From: Brachyspira sp. CAG:484
GTDB taxonomy: Bacteria > Cyanobacteriota > Vampirovibrionia > Gastranaerophilales > Gastranaerophilaceae
Assembly (NCBI GenBank): GCA_000431315.1
Contig: HF989731.1
Coordinates: forward strand, 2,640 to 45,976
Length of the DNA stretch: 43,337 bases
Direction: 5' to 3'
Part shown: one piece after another, positions 8,245 through 14,628 of the stretch
Layout: every line of letters starts with the position of its first letter
Numbering within the stretch: the first letter of the stretch is position 1
Made by a program: the position numbers and the translations under genes
The notes under the pieces: model-generated
Told to the model about the DNA's origin: nothing
Databases searched by the model: none
Seen by the model: only the letters and a program-made list of their open reading frames with translations

Positions 8245-9574
8245 TTTCCACCTCAAACAGTCTGTCCCAAGGGAATTTATACTCAGGTGACACAGTAATA
8301 TTAAGTAACTGTGATACCTGCTTTTCAAAAGGCTCCATTTTTATAGAGAGTTCGTTAATATCAGGATATTCCAGCATCTGCCTTACATTAGCCTGATATG
8401 CCCAATCATCCAGAAATCTTACTGCTTCAAGGTTTTTAAAAGCCTCTGCGTTATATTTTTTTGCAAGCCATTTTATCTTAGCTGCACAAATCAGGCTTCC
8501 CAAACTATTTGCTGAAGTATTCCAGGCAGAATACCCATAAAAGTTCCCGGCATTTATGCCGTTATCAAAAAGCTTAGATACAAATGCGTTATCAGCCCCG
8601 TTTGCAAATCTCACATCTGCAATCATATATGGTCTTTGCGGTTCGGCAAACCCGCTGCTGAACGCTTTTGTCGTTCTTTTCATAACTATTTCGCCCTGAG
8701 CGTCTTCAAAGTTATTCACTATAAGAAGTAAATCCGCGCTGTCCTCATCCGAAACTTCACATCCTGCAAGTTCTATCTGCCCTTGTACTGATTTTTCAAT
8801 TGAAATATCTTCATAGTTAGATATTAAATTTTTATGTTCCGAAGCTGTATACACAGGTGCAATTCTAACATTACCCCGTACAGCTCTGGCAAAAAGCGTT
8901 AAAGGTATTTCGTCCGCACCGGTTTTTACAAAACCGCCTAAAGCCTCAAGCGCTCGAGCTTCCTGAACATTAAAGCCATATTCGGCACAGTCGTCTTTTG
9001 AAAAAACAAGCGTATCAAAAAGTCCTTCCTTTTGCCATTCAAGATAAATTTTATTTATCTCGAAATTTCTCTTACGTGTCTGCATATAGTCATCTAAGAT
9101 TTCAGACGGAATTATATTCGTAATACAGCTTTCTGTACCGAGTTTATGCGTCATATATGAGTAATCAAAGATTTTCTTTCCCCATTTATTCCAGTATTCC
9201 TTTTCTTCTTCGTTAATATTATTATTAGATATTCGCATTATGCTTGAAAAAGCATATATTTTGGCATGCTTCTCTTTCAAAATACTTTTAAGGTGCAAAA
9301 TCTTCTCTCTTACTTCTTCAAAAGTATCAGAAGAACGTCTGGATGAAATCAAGCCGCCGTAAGCAAGTGTATCAAGAGAGATTACAATAGCATCAAGCCG
9401 GGGAAGCTTTTCAAGCCATTCAAAAAGTTTTACGGTATCCGCATAACCTGTCAAACTCCCCAAAAATTCTCGCGGAGGAATAAAAAACTCTATACTCTCA
9501 TCAATCGCCGCAATCATTTCCGGAAGCGTATAGCAGACAGGTCTGTTATCTATCGGTACAAATCCTATTTTCAT
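8231..9574 (-). CDS. DUF4127 family protein
   Basis: The 447-aa protein starts MKIGFVPIDNRPVCY, a hallmark of DUF4127, followed by PPREFLGSLTGYAD and SLDTLAYGGLISSRR. The role of the family is unknown to me. The conserved Asp, Asn, Arg and His residues suggest an enzyme, and no signal peptide or membrane segment is seen. It is the first gene of a two-gene unit with mntP (14-bp overlap) and has a leaderless-type promoter. Confidence 0.85.
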   Translation of the reverse strand: MKIGFVPIDNRPVCYTLPEMIAAIDESIEFFIPPREFLGSLTGYADTVKLFEWLEKLPRLDAIVISLDTLAYGGLISSRRSSDTFEEVREKILHLKSILKEKHAKIYAFSSIMRISNNNINEEEKEYWNKWGKKIFDYSYMTHKLGTESCITNIIPSEILDDYMQTRKRNFEINKIYLEWQKEGLFDTLVFSKDDCAEYGFNVQEARALEALGGFVKTGADEIPLTLFARAVRGNVRIAPVYTASEHKNLISNYEDISIEKSVQGQIELAGCEVSDEDSADLLLIVNNFEDAQGEIVMKRTTKAFSSGFAEPQRPYMIADVRFANGADNAFVSKLFDNGINAGNFYGYSAWNTSANSLGSLICAAKIKWLAKKYNAEAFKNLEAVRFLDDWAYQANVRQMLEYPDINELSIKMEPFEKQVSQLLNITVSPEYKFPWDRLFEVEIELN

Positions 9575-9580
9575 AAGATA

Positions 9581-9586
9581 ATTATA
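9581..9586 (-). promoter_or_regulatory. -10 box of the DUF4127 gene, leaderless arrangement
   Basis: TATAAT on the minus strand ends 6 nt before the ATG at 9574. A second TATAAT overlaps it upstream (9586-9591). No Shine-Dalgarno is present. Confidence 0.65.
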
Positions 9587-9601
9587 TTATAAGCATCAGA
9601 T

Positions 9602-10630
9602 TTAAACAATTCTATCTGTTTTATCGCCTTTAATTACTGTTTTAATCTGATTCATAGTCTTTTCAAGAATATAATTCACAGAATCTGTTGTATCATAAGC
9701 AATATGCGGCGTAATAATCACATTATCAAATTTTGCAAGCTTTCGCACAAACTCGACTTCCTGACGGCATTCAAGCGGAATATCTCCAAGCTTTTCAGAT
9801 AAACTCCGGCAGCTAAAGTTCTCGCTTTCGCATGTAAGAACATCAAGAGCAGCACCTTTTATCTTCTTTCTTTCAATAAACTCATATAATGCAGGAACAT
9901 CAACCATTTCTCCGCGTGATGTGTTTATAAAATAAGACCCGTCTTTCATTATCTCAAATTTTTCTTTTGAAAACATATGGTAATTATCACCTGTATAAGG
10001 AATATGGAGGGTTACAATATCTGAATGTCCGAGCAGTTCATTTAAATCCATATATTGTAAGCCGAGTTTTTCTTCAAGTTCTTTTTTAGGGTTTATATCA
10101 TATGCAAGAACGTGCATATCCAGCGCATGCGCATACTGGCAAACCGCAGCGCCAATAGCACCCGTCCCTACAACACCTAAAGTCATTTTAGACAAATCAC
10201 GTCCCGTAAAATCATCAACATTTGTTTCCTCGCAGCGGATCATTTTTGATGCGGGTATAATATTTCTTACAAGATCTATTATCAATCCGAAAGTGTACTG
10301 TGCCACAGAGGTTTCACCGTAATTCACCACGTTAAGAACGGTAATATTCTTCTTCTGACTGGCTTTCAAATCTATATGATCATATCCCGTAGAACGTGTT
10401 GCTATTATACGAAGATTTTTAAAAGCATCTACGACTGCTTTGGATACTGTTGAATTAATAAATACACTTATAACATAAGCATTATCCTTCTGCTCCTGCG
10501 GAATTTTGTCAAGAAACTCTTCGTTTAAACACTCTTCATAAAAGGTTATATTGAAATCATCAAATTTGTTATTTTGAAAAAACTCCCTCTCAGTATCTTT
10601 ATATTCAAATACAAGCATATTAACAGTCAT
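9602..10630 (-). CDS. D-isomer-specific 2-hydroxyacid dehydrogenase (D-lactate dehydrogenase-like)
   Basis: The 342-aa NAD-dependent enzyme probably interconverts pyruvate and D-lactate or a similar 2-oxo acid. It shows RSTGYDHID, the dinucleotide-binding GVVGTGAIGAAV (about residue 150), the catalytic Arg in NTSRGEMVD, and the catalytic His in ITPHIAYDT (about 310). The region with the catalytic Glu, after AALDVLTCE, is longer than usual and carries a Cys- and Glu-rich insertion. Ribosome site AAGGAGAG lies about 7 nt before the ATG. The 27-nt gap to the DUF4127 gene holds that gene's own promoter. Substrate is inferred from family resemblance only. Confidence 0.85.
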   Translation of the reverse strand: MTVNMLVFEYKDTEREFFQNNKFDDFNITFYEECLNEEFLDKIPQEQKDNAYVISVFINSTVSKAVVDAFKNLRIIATRSTGYDHIDLKASQKKNITVLNVVNYGETSVAQYTFGLIIDLVRNIIPASKMIRCEETNVDDFTGRDLSKMTLGVVGTGAIGAAVCQYAHALDMHVLAYDINPKKELEEKLGLQYMDLNELLGHSDIVTLHIPYTGDNYHMFSKEKFEIMKDGSYFINTSRGEMVDVPALYEFIERKKIKGAALDVLTCESENFSCRSLSEKLGDIPLECRQEVEFVRKLAKFDNVIITPHIAYDTTDSVNYILEKTMNQIKTVIKGDKTDRIV

Positions 10631-10781
10631 GACATTCTCTCCTTATTTTACACACATTATTTTCTGCTGAAAAATTAATTCTATTGCACAAAAGTCTATA
10701 TTAGTCTTTGCAAACCATAACCCGTTCGTCGAATGAAAGCTGTTGGAAATAAGTTTATTCTATACTTGAAAGGAGAACCTA

Positions 10782-11267
10782 ATGGAACACGATTTGATAG
10801 TGAGAGAACCTGAATTGTATTTCGACAGCATCCACCAGGAATTAAATAATTTCTTAAGAGATACATTTCTGGTAAATGCTTTCGCAAATCCTTTGAACAT
10901 AAAAAAGATGTCAACCTGGCGTCCTGCCATTGAAGTAAAACAAAATGACAAAAATTATAAAGTAAAAGTACAGCTCCCTGGAGTTAAGAAAGATGATATT
11001 CAGGTAGAATTGGATAACGACTTTATGACGATAACAGCGGAAATTCAAGAAGAAAAGGCTGAAAAACAGGAAGAAGAAAAAAATGAACGCTTCCACACAA
11101 GCGAATTCCGCTACGGAAAATATCAAAGAACAATATCCTTTGACCAGCCGATAAAAGGTGATGACAGCACTGCAATATATAAAGACGGAGTTCTTACAAT
11201 TACCGTCCCGAAACAGAAAATAGAAACTACAACAAGAAAACGTCTTGAAATAAAAGACAAAGAATAA
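10782..11267 (+). CDS. Small heat shock protein, Hsp20/alpha-crystallin family
   Basis: This is an ATP-independent holdase that keeps unfolding proteins soluble. In the 161-aa protein the alpha-crystallin domain spans about residues 45-150: WRPAIEVKQ, the conserved QLPGVKKDDIQVELDN, FRYGKYQRTISF, and the C-terminal signature YKDGVLTITVPK. A Lys/Glu-rich tail follows, without a clear IxI motif. AAAGGAG lies 7 nt before the ATG. I see no CIRCE-type inverted repeat upstream. A structured RNA begins directly after its stop codon and could be part of its 3' untranslated region. Confidence 0.95.
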   Translation: MEHDLIVREPELYFDSIHQELNNFLRDTFLVNAFANPLNIKKMSTWRPAIEVKQNDKNYKVKVQLPGVKKDDIQVELDNDFMTITAEIQEEKAEKQEEEKNERFHTSEFRYGKYQRTISFDQPIKGDDSTAIYKDGVLTITVPKQKIETTTRKRLEIKDKE

Positions 11268-11279
11268 AAGATTTCTTCG

Positions 11280-11458
11280 TACCCTAAAGCCGAATCCACC
11301 TGGGATATGTTCAGGGAAATCCGAAAGCGATGCGGTGGTGAACGATACTGGCCTGTGGTTCACTGTAGATGAGCGGCGGGGTTCGGAGAAACCGGTGAAA
11401 AGCCAGTTAATTTATCCGGTTAGGCAAGGCATGGCGCGTAAAAGTGCTGTGCCTTTTT
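11280..11458 (+). ncRNA. Structured non-coding RNA of unrecognised family
   Basis: About 180 nt without a credible reading frame fold into several strong helices. CCGAATCC (11290-11297) pairs with GGGTTCGG (11379-11386) as a long-range 8-bp closing stem. CCTG/CAGG forms 11299-11315, GTGAAC (11338-11343) pairs with GTTCAC (11358-11363), and AACCGG (11390-11395) pairs with CCGGTT (11416-11421). It ends in an intrinsic terminator. No protein gene follows the terminator for 400 nt, so this is more likely a free RNA or an hsp20 3'-UTR product than a riboswitch. It does not match tmRNA, RNase P RNA or SRP RNA landmarks. Because hpf (raiA) lies downstream, the known raiA-motif RNA is worth testing. 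Confidence 0.65.
11426..11458 (+). terminator. Intrinsic terminator of the structured RNA
   Basis: AAGGCATGGCGC and GTGCTGTGCCTT form a 12-bp stem, counting three G-U pairs, with loop GTAAAA and five T at the end. Confidence 0.85.
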
Positions 11459-11535
11459 ATATTGAAGAGTTATCACACATGCTTTAAATTAAATAATAAT
11501 TTAAATCTTTTACAAATCTTAACAACCGTAAAAAA

Positions 11536-11616
11536 CATGAAAAACCATGGTGTGAGCATGATTTCATGGTTTAAATTTCCAAAACCATGCAATAGAGCAT
11601 GATTTAGCATGATTGA
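11536..11616. repeat. CATG-dense direct repeat
   Basis: AAAACCATG begins at 11541 and again at 11581, each followed after 6-7 nt by GCATGATTT. Seven CATG tetramers fall in about 75 bp. AACCATG/CATGGTT also forms an inverted pair (11543-11571). The block lies in a non-coding stretch of roughly 230 bp between the RNA terminator and the next promoter. It could be a regulator-binding cluster. Nothing else is recognisable in that stretch. Confidence 0.45.
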
Positions 11617-11687
11617 CTTTTCAAAAGGCACAGTTACGCTGGATTTAGACCTCTTGTTACATTTGTTAACATACTCATGTCGTGCTA

Positions 11688-11715
11688 TTGAAAAATTTCC
11701 CTTATTTTCTATAAT
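11688..11715 (+). promoter_or_regulatory. Sigma-70-type promoter for the leader and small Cys-rich gene
   Basis: TTGAAA at 11688-11693 and TATAAT at 11710-11715 are separated by 16 nt. Transcription is expected to start near 11722. Confidence 0.65.
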
Positions 11716-11721
11716 GTAATT

Positions 11722-11853
11722 AAGGACAGGCGATAAAAGCCACAGGGGTGGAGATTAGGGCTCTGTGCTGTTAGTATAAAACAGCAACAGACGTTAGTTG
11801 CCCTTAGCTTTACTTACAAATGAGTAGATAGTTGAATTTGGAGATTATATAAA
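11722..11853 (+). promoter_or_regulatory. Structured 5' leader upstream of the small Cys-rich protein
   Basis: The predicted 132-nt leader contains GGC-GATAAAA-GCC (11729-11741). A closing stem AGGGC (11757-11761)/GCCCT (11800-11804) encloses a perfect hairpin TGCTGTT (11766-11772)/AACAGCA (11780-11786). No long U-run follows, so any control would be on translation. I cannot match it to a known riboswitch class. Confidence 0.45.
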
Positions 11854-12075
11854 TTGTTTAGAAGTAGGGATATGGGAAGAGCAGTAGCAGTAAGAAGATG
11901 GACACCTACGGCTCTGGAATGTTATAAACGCGGTTGTAATTGTGAAGGCTGTTTTTACAAAGATTTCTTTAGCGGTTCTTCACAAAAATGCCAGATGAAA
12001 GCATCTGTTTTGGAACTTGTCAGAGTAATCGGCACTCCAAATGTAGAATTGCAACAATTTATCCTGGAAGACTAA
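11854..12075 (+). CDS. Small Cys-rich protein, function unknown
   Basis: The 73-aa protein (67 aa if the ATG at 11872 is used) carries RRWTPTALECYKRGCNCEGC followed by KCQMKASVLELVR. Its five cysteines are spaced C-x4-C-x-C-x2-C-x12-C, which could bind zinc or an iron-sulfur cluster. I recall similar small Cys-containing proteins in gut Firmicutes but cannot name a family or function. The TTG at 11854 has GGAG 10 nt upstream and the ATG at 11872 has only a weak site, so the start is open. It is followed after 30 bp by the hpf promoter. Confidence 0.7.
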   Translation: MFRSRDMGRAVAVRRWTPTALECYKRGCNCEGCFYKDFFSGSSQKCQMKASVLELVRVIGTPNVELQQFILED

Positions 12076-12105
12076 TTAACTCTTTAAAAATTCCGGTTAT
12101 TGTGT

Positions 12106-12111
12106 TATAAT
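12106..12111 (+). promoter_or_regulatory. Extended -10 promoter of hpf
   Basis: TGT-TATAAT predicts a start near 12118, leaving a 24-nt leader that includes GGAGG (12132-12136). This leadered start contrasts with the leaderless genes in the window. Confidence 0.6.
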
Positions 12112-12141
12112 ATATGGGCAGTATATAATATGGAGGTCCAA

Positions 12142-12507
12142 ATGCACATTTACGTAAACGGAAGAAACATTGAGATTACTGAAGCTATCAAGGCTTATGT
12201 AAAGGAGAAAATTGGTAAAGTAGCCAACCACTATGATCAAATCCAGGGCATAGAAGTTGTTTTATCAGTTATCAAAAATCCGGCAGCCTCAGGAAAACAC
12301 GTTGCAGAAGTTACCTGCAAAATGAACACAGGTGTTGTCAGATGCGAAGAAGCAGCTGAATCAATGTATGCAAGTATCGACTTACTGGCTGACAAACTTG
12401 ACAGACAGGTTAAAAAATTCAAAGACAAAGCTCTTGGATCTGACAAAACTTCAATAAGACTTGACAATAAAGAAGAAGAAACAGAAGCTGAAACTGTTGA
12501 AGAATAA
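12142..12507 (+). CDS. hpf: Ribosome hibernation promoting factor, short form (HPF/RaiA)
   Basis: HPF binds the 30S decoding region and stores ribosomes inactive in stationary phase. The 121-aa protein is essentially one S30AE domain (MHIYVNGRNIEITEAIKAYV...) plus an acidic tail (EEETEAETVEE). It lacks the C-terminal dimerisation domain of the long form usual in Cyanobacteria (LrtA) and Firmicutes. The start at ATG 12142 is fixed by GGAGG and by the domain boundary. An in-frame ATG-free extension upstream overlaps the promoter. A terminator follows. Confidence 0.93.
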   Translation: MHIYVNGRNIEITEAIKAYVKEKIGKVANHYDQIQGIEVVLSVIKNPAASGKHVAEVTCKMNTGVVRCEEAAESMYASIDLLADKLDRQVKKFKDKALGSDKTSIRLDNKEEETEAETVEE

Positions 12508-12520
12508 GTTATAAAATTAA

Positions 12521-12551
12521 AAGACATCGGTTTCAGCCGGTGTCTTTTTTT
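12521..12551 (+). terminator. Terminator of hpf
   Basis: AAGACATCGG and CCGGTGTCTT form a 10-bp stem with one G-U pair, a 6-nt loop and a T-run. Confidence 0.85.
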
Positions 12552-12568
12552 AATCAGGGATTGAGGAT

Positions 12569-13354
12569 ATGATTAACGGGAAAAAAGTAGCGGTTATAAT
12601 GCCCGCATATAATGCAGAAAAAACACTAAAACAGACTTACGACGAAATTTACAGAGATTTCGTTGATGAGGTTATTCTCGTTGATGATAATTCTCAGGAC
12701 AACACAAAAATTGTGTCAAAAGAATTGAATATCAAAACAATTGTACATAAGGAAAATAAAGGTTACGGCGGAAACCAGAAGTCATGTTATAAGGCAGCTT
12801 TAAAATCCGGCGCGGATATTGTCGTAATGCTGCACCCTGATTATCAATATACTCCGAAGTTAATTCCGGCGATTGTATGTATGATGGCATTTGAACAGTA
12901 TGATGCAGTCCTTGCGTCAAGAATGCTTGGTAATTCGGCACTCAAAGGCGGAATGCCTCTTTACAAATTTATAGCAAACAAATTTTTAACTTCTTTTGAA
13001 AATATTTTAACAGGTGAAAAGCTTTCTGAATACCATACAGGATTTCGCGGTTTTACACGCGAAGTTTTAGAAAATCTGCCGCTTGCAGAATGCAATGATG
13101 ACTTTATTTTTGACAATGAGATGATAGCTTTGCTATTTTATAATAATTACAAAATCGGAGAACTTTCCTGTCCTACAAAATACTTTAAGGAAGCTTCATC
13201 AATAAATTTTGTACGTTCGTGTAAATACGGGCTTGGAGTATTGCTTGTCAGCTTACAATATAGACTTGCAAAAATGGGGTTACAGTCAAAAATATTCAAG
13301 CCTGATGCCAGAAAACTGGATTTGACAACAGAGCTTGAATATTATTATCAATAA
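12569..13354 (+). CDS. Family 2 glycosyltransferase
   Basis: The 261-aa GT-A-fold enzyme probably transfers a sugar from a nucleotide sugar to a lipid or polymer acceptor. It shows VIMPAYNAEKTL at the N-terminus, the nucleotide-binding VDDNSQDNT (about residue 38), a KGYGGNQ loop, and VMLHPDYQYTP with an HPD in place of the usual DxD. The later EYHTGFRGFTRE resembles the acceptor-side motif of dolichol/polyprenyl-phosphate mannosyltransferase-like enzymes. There are no clear membrane helices. GAGG lies before the ATG, 18 nt after the hpf terminator. Donor and acceptor cannot be told from sequence. Confidence 0.88.
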   Translation: MINGKKVAVIMPAYNAEKTLKQTYDEIYRDFVDEVILVDDNSQDNTKIVSKELNIKTIVHKENKGYGGNQKSCYKAALKSGADIVVMLHPDYQYTPKLIPAIVCMMAFEQYDAVLASRMLGNSALKGGMPLYKFIANKFLTSFENILTGEKLSEYHTGFRGFTREVLENLPLAECNDDFIFDNEMIALLFYNNYKIGELSCPTKYFKEASSINFVRSCKYGLGVLLVSLQYRLAKMGLQSKIFKPDARKLDLTTELEYYYQ

Positions 13355-13362
13355 TTTAATTA

Positions 13363-14079
13363 TTAATAATCAATTTTACCATTTTGTAATACGTAAGCAG
13401 CCCTGCCCCAGTCCGATGTAATAGAGTCTGTCGTTTTATCAGATCCTCTTGGAATCAAGGCATCTTTTGTTATATAAAAATCAAAAATATCTTTTCCAAC
13501 AACATTTGGTTTTTTAAGCCCGTTAAGATCAACCCGTATTCTGCCACATCCTATTGGCTCCTTCAATTCCTTTGTTGAATCACAGGCTTCACTCATATAA
13601 TAAAACAGCATTGAGGTCCCGCTTGGCAAAATAAGACTGCTTGAGTCAACTTCCTCCGCAGAAACTTTTGTGCCTGTAGAATAATACCAGTCTTTTGGCC
13701 AGCATTTTCCTAATACAGTCGAAGCATTACAAACCTTGACTTTTTTCATATATTTCGAAAATAAAATATAATAATCATCTGAAGATTTACATAATCCATC
13801 AAATGTTCCGCCATTGTCAGCTTTTATTTTCATATAAACTTGAGAAAGTTCCGAATAGACTTTTTTAAAAGAAGTAACCAGCTCTTGATTCTGCGTCTTA
13901 TTAATAAGTGCAGGCAGTGTCATAGCTGCAACCACTCCTATTATACCTAAGGTTATCAATACCTCGGCTAAAGTAAAACCTGATTTAATGGTTCTTTGTT
14001 CGGCGACGCGAAATGGATTGTTACCTGCGTCAATACCGGTTAAAGAGCTTAAATTACTCTGCCCCCCCCCCGGAAAGTC
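13363..14079 (-). CDS. Type IV pilin-like protein with no canonical start (poly-G variant 1)
   Basis: The prepilin motif SGFTLAEVLITLGIIGVVAAM (G at 13980) is followed by about 200 residues. A C-terminal RVDLNGLKKPNVVGKDIF gives the DxNGxxxPNxxGxD signature shared by all five pilins here. The reading frame is open upstream to 14079, but it contains no ATG, GTG or TTG before the prepilin motif. It runs through a 10-G tract (14062-14071) and meets TAA at 14080-14082. The nearest usable start (TTG 13959) would remove the prepilin peptidase site. Either translation begins beyond the G tract in another frame, or the gene is silent, or the assembly joins wrongly here. PilD-type processing is inferred from family knowledge. 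Confidence 0.75.
   Translation of the reverse strand, partial: DFPGGGQSNLSSLTGIDAGNNPFRVAEQRTIKSGFTLAEVLITLGIIGVVAAMTLPALINKTQNQELVTSFKKVYSELSQVYMKIKADNGGTFDGLCKSSDDYYILFSKYMKKVKVCNASTVLGKCWPKDWYYSTGTKVSAEEVDSSSLILPSGTSMLFYYMSEACDSTKELKEPIGCGRIRVDLNGLKKPNVVGKDIFDFYITKDALIPRGSDKTTDSITSDWGRAAYVLQNGKIDY
13984..14071 (-). repeat. Poly-G tract with shared pilin 5' element, copy 1
   Basis: Ten G (minus strand) are followed by a 61-bp block that matches copy 2 at the right end of the window at 48 of 61 positions with no gaps. It contains TTTAAG-CTC-TTTAA and a hairpin GACGC...GCGTC with a 17-nt loop. The distance from the G tract to the GFTLAE codons is identical in both copies (81 nt from the CAG codon). 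Confidence 0.8.
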
Positions 14080-14083
14080 TTAA

Positions 14084-14470
14084 ATTTCAAATTTGAAAGA
14101 GTTCAAAAATAAAATTCTCAAAATCGGCTACGTTGCTGATGAAGATTTGTCAGCACTATACAGCGGTGCGGAAATATTTGTCTACCCTTCAATATACGAG
14201 GGATTTGGGATGCCGGTGCTGGAGGCAATGCAGTGCGGGTGTCCTGTTATAACCTCAAATGTTTCCTCGCTTCCGGAAGTAATAGGTTCAGCAGGTATTC
14301 AAATTAATCCGGAAAACGGCAATGAGCTGATTAAAGCATATGAAAAAATGTATTTTGATAAAAACTTTAAAGAAGAATGCGCCAGAGAAAGTCTTAAACG
14401 TGCATCTCAATTCTCCTGGGAAAAATGTGTAAACATAATTACTGATGAAATAGAAAAAAGTTTATCTTAG
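14084..14470 (+). pseudogene. Truncated glycosyltransferase (GT4-like) C-terminal fragment
   Basis: The fragment encodes only the C-terminal Rossmann half of a GT-B glycosyltransferase: GYVADEDLSALYSGAEIFVYPSIYEGFGMPVLEAMQCGCPVITSN, with the family's E-x7-E signature. The donor-binding end is complete, but the whole N-terminal domain is missing. In frame, a TAA lies at 14081-14083, and 10 bp further left is the poly-C tract. A TTG at 14093 could start a 125-aa peptide, without a ribosome site. Truncation by recombination or by an assembly join at the homopolymer are both possible. Confidence 0.75.
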
Positions 14471-14589
14471 CAAAGGTGCTTCCGCTACTTACATTCAAAC
14501 AGTGCATTTTCAGCTTATGGTATTTTTGTCAAAAATTCCGTTCTCGTTCCTTACGGCAAAATTTCTAGGACATATAAATATATTTATGA

Positions 14590-14595
14590 TATAAT
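14590..14595 (+). promoter_or_regulatory. Extended -10 promoter of rseP
   Basis: TGA-TATAAT predicts a start near 14602 and a 27-nt leader with AAGGGGAG before the ATG at 14629. Confidence 0.6.
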
Positions 14596-14628
14596 TATGA
14601 CAGATAATGTTAATTTAAGGGGAGAATA

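Noticed and set aside
11290..11421. Cobalamin riboswitch resemblance (GATGAGCGG...TTCGGAGAAACCGG near the B12-box pattern)
   Set aside because: The core elements GCCACTG and CCGC-ACTGT are missing, the order of helices differs, and no B12-related gene follows. A covariance scan would settle it.
11280..11458. c-di-AMP (ydaO) riboswitch, suggested by GCCGAATCC
   Set aside because: The second conserved block (GAGCGGGGGACC type) is not present, and the RNA ends in a terminator without a downstream gene in reach.
13363..14079. Neisseria-type silent pilin cassette
   Set aside because: The start-less pilins differ too much from the intact ones outside the N-terminal helix for gene conversion to be efficient. 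Kept only as a speculation in the findings.
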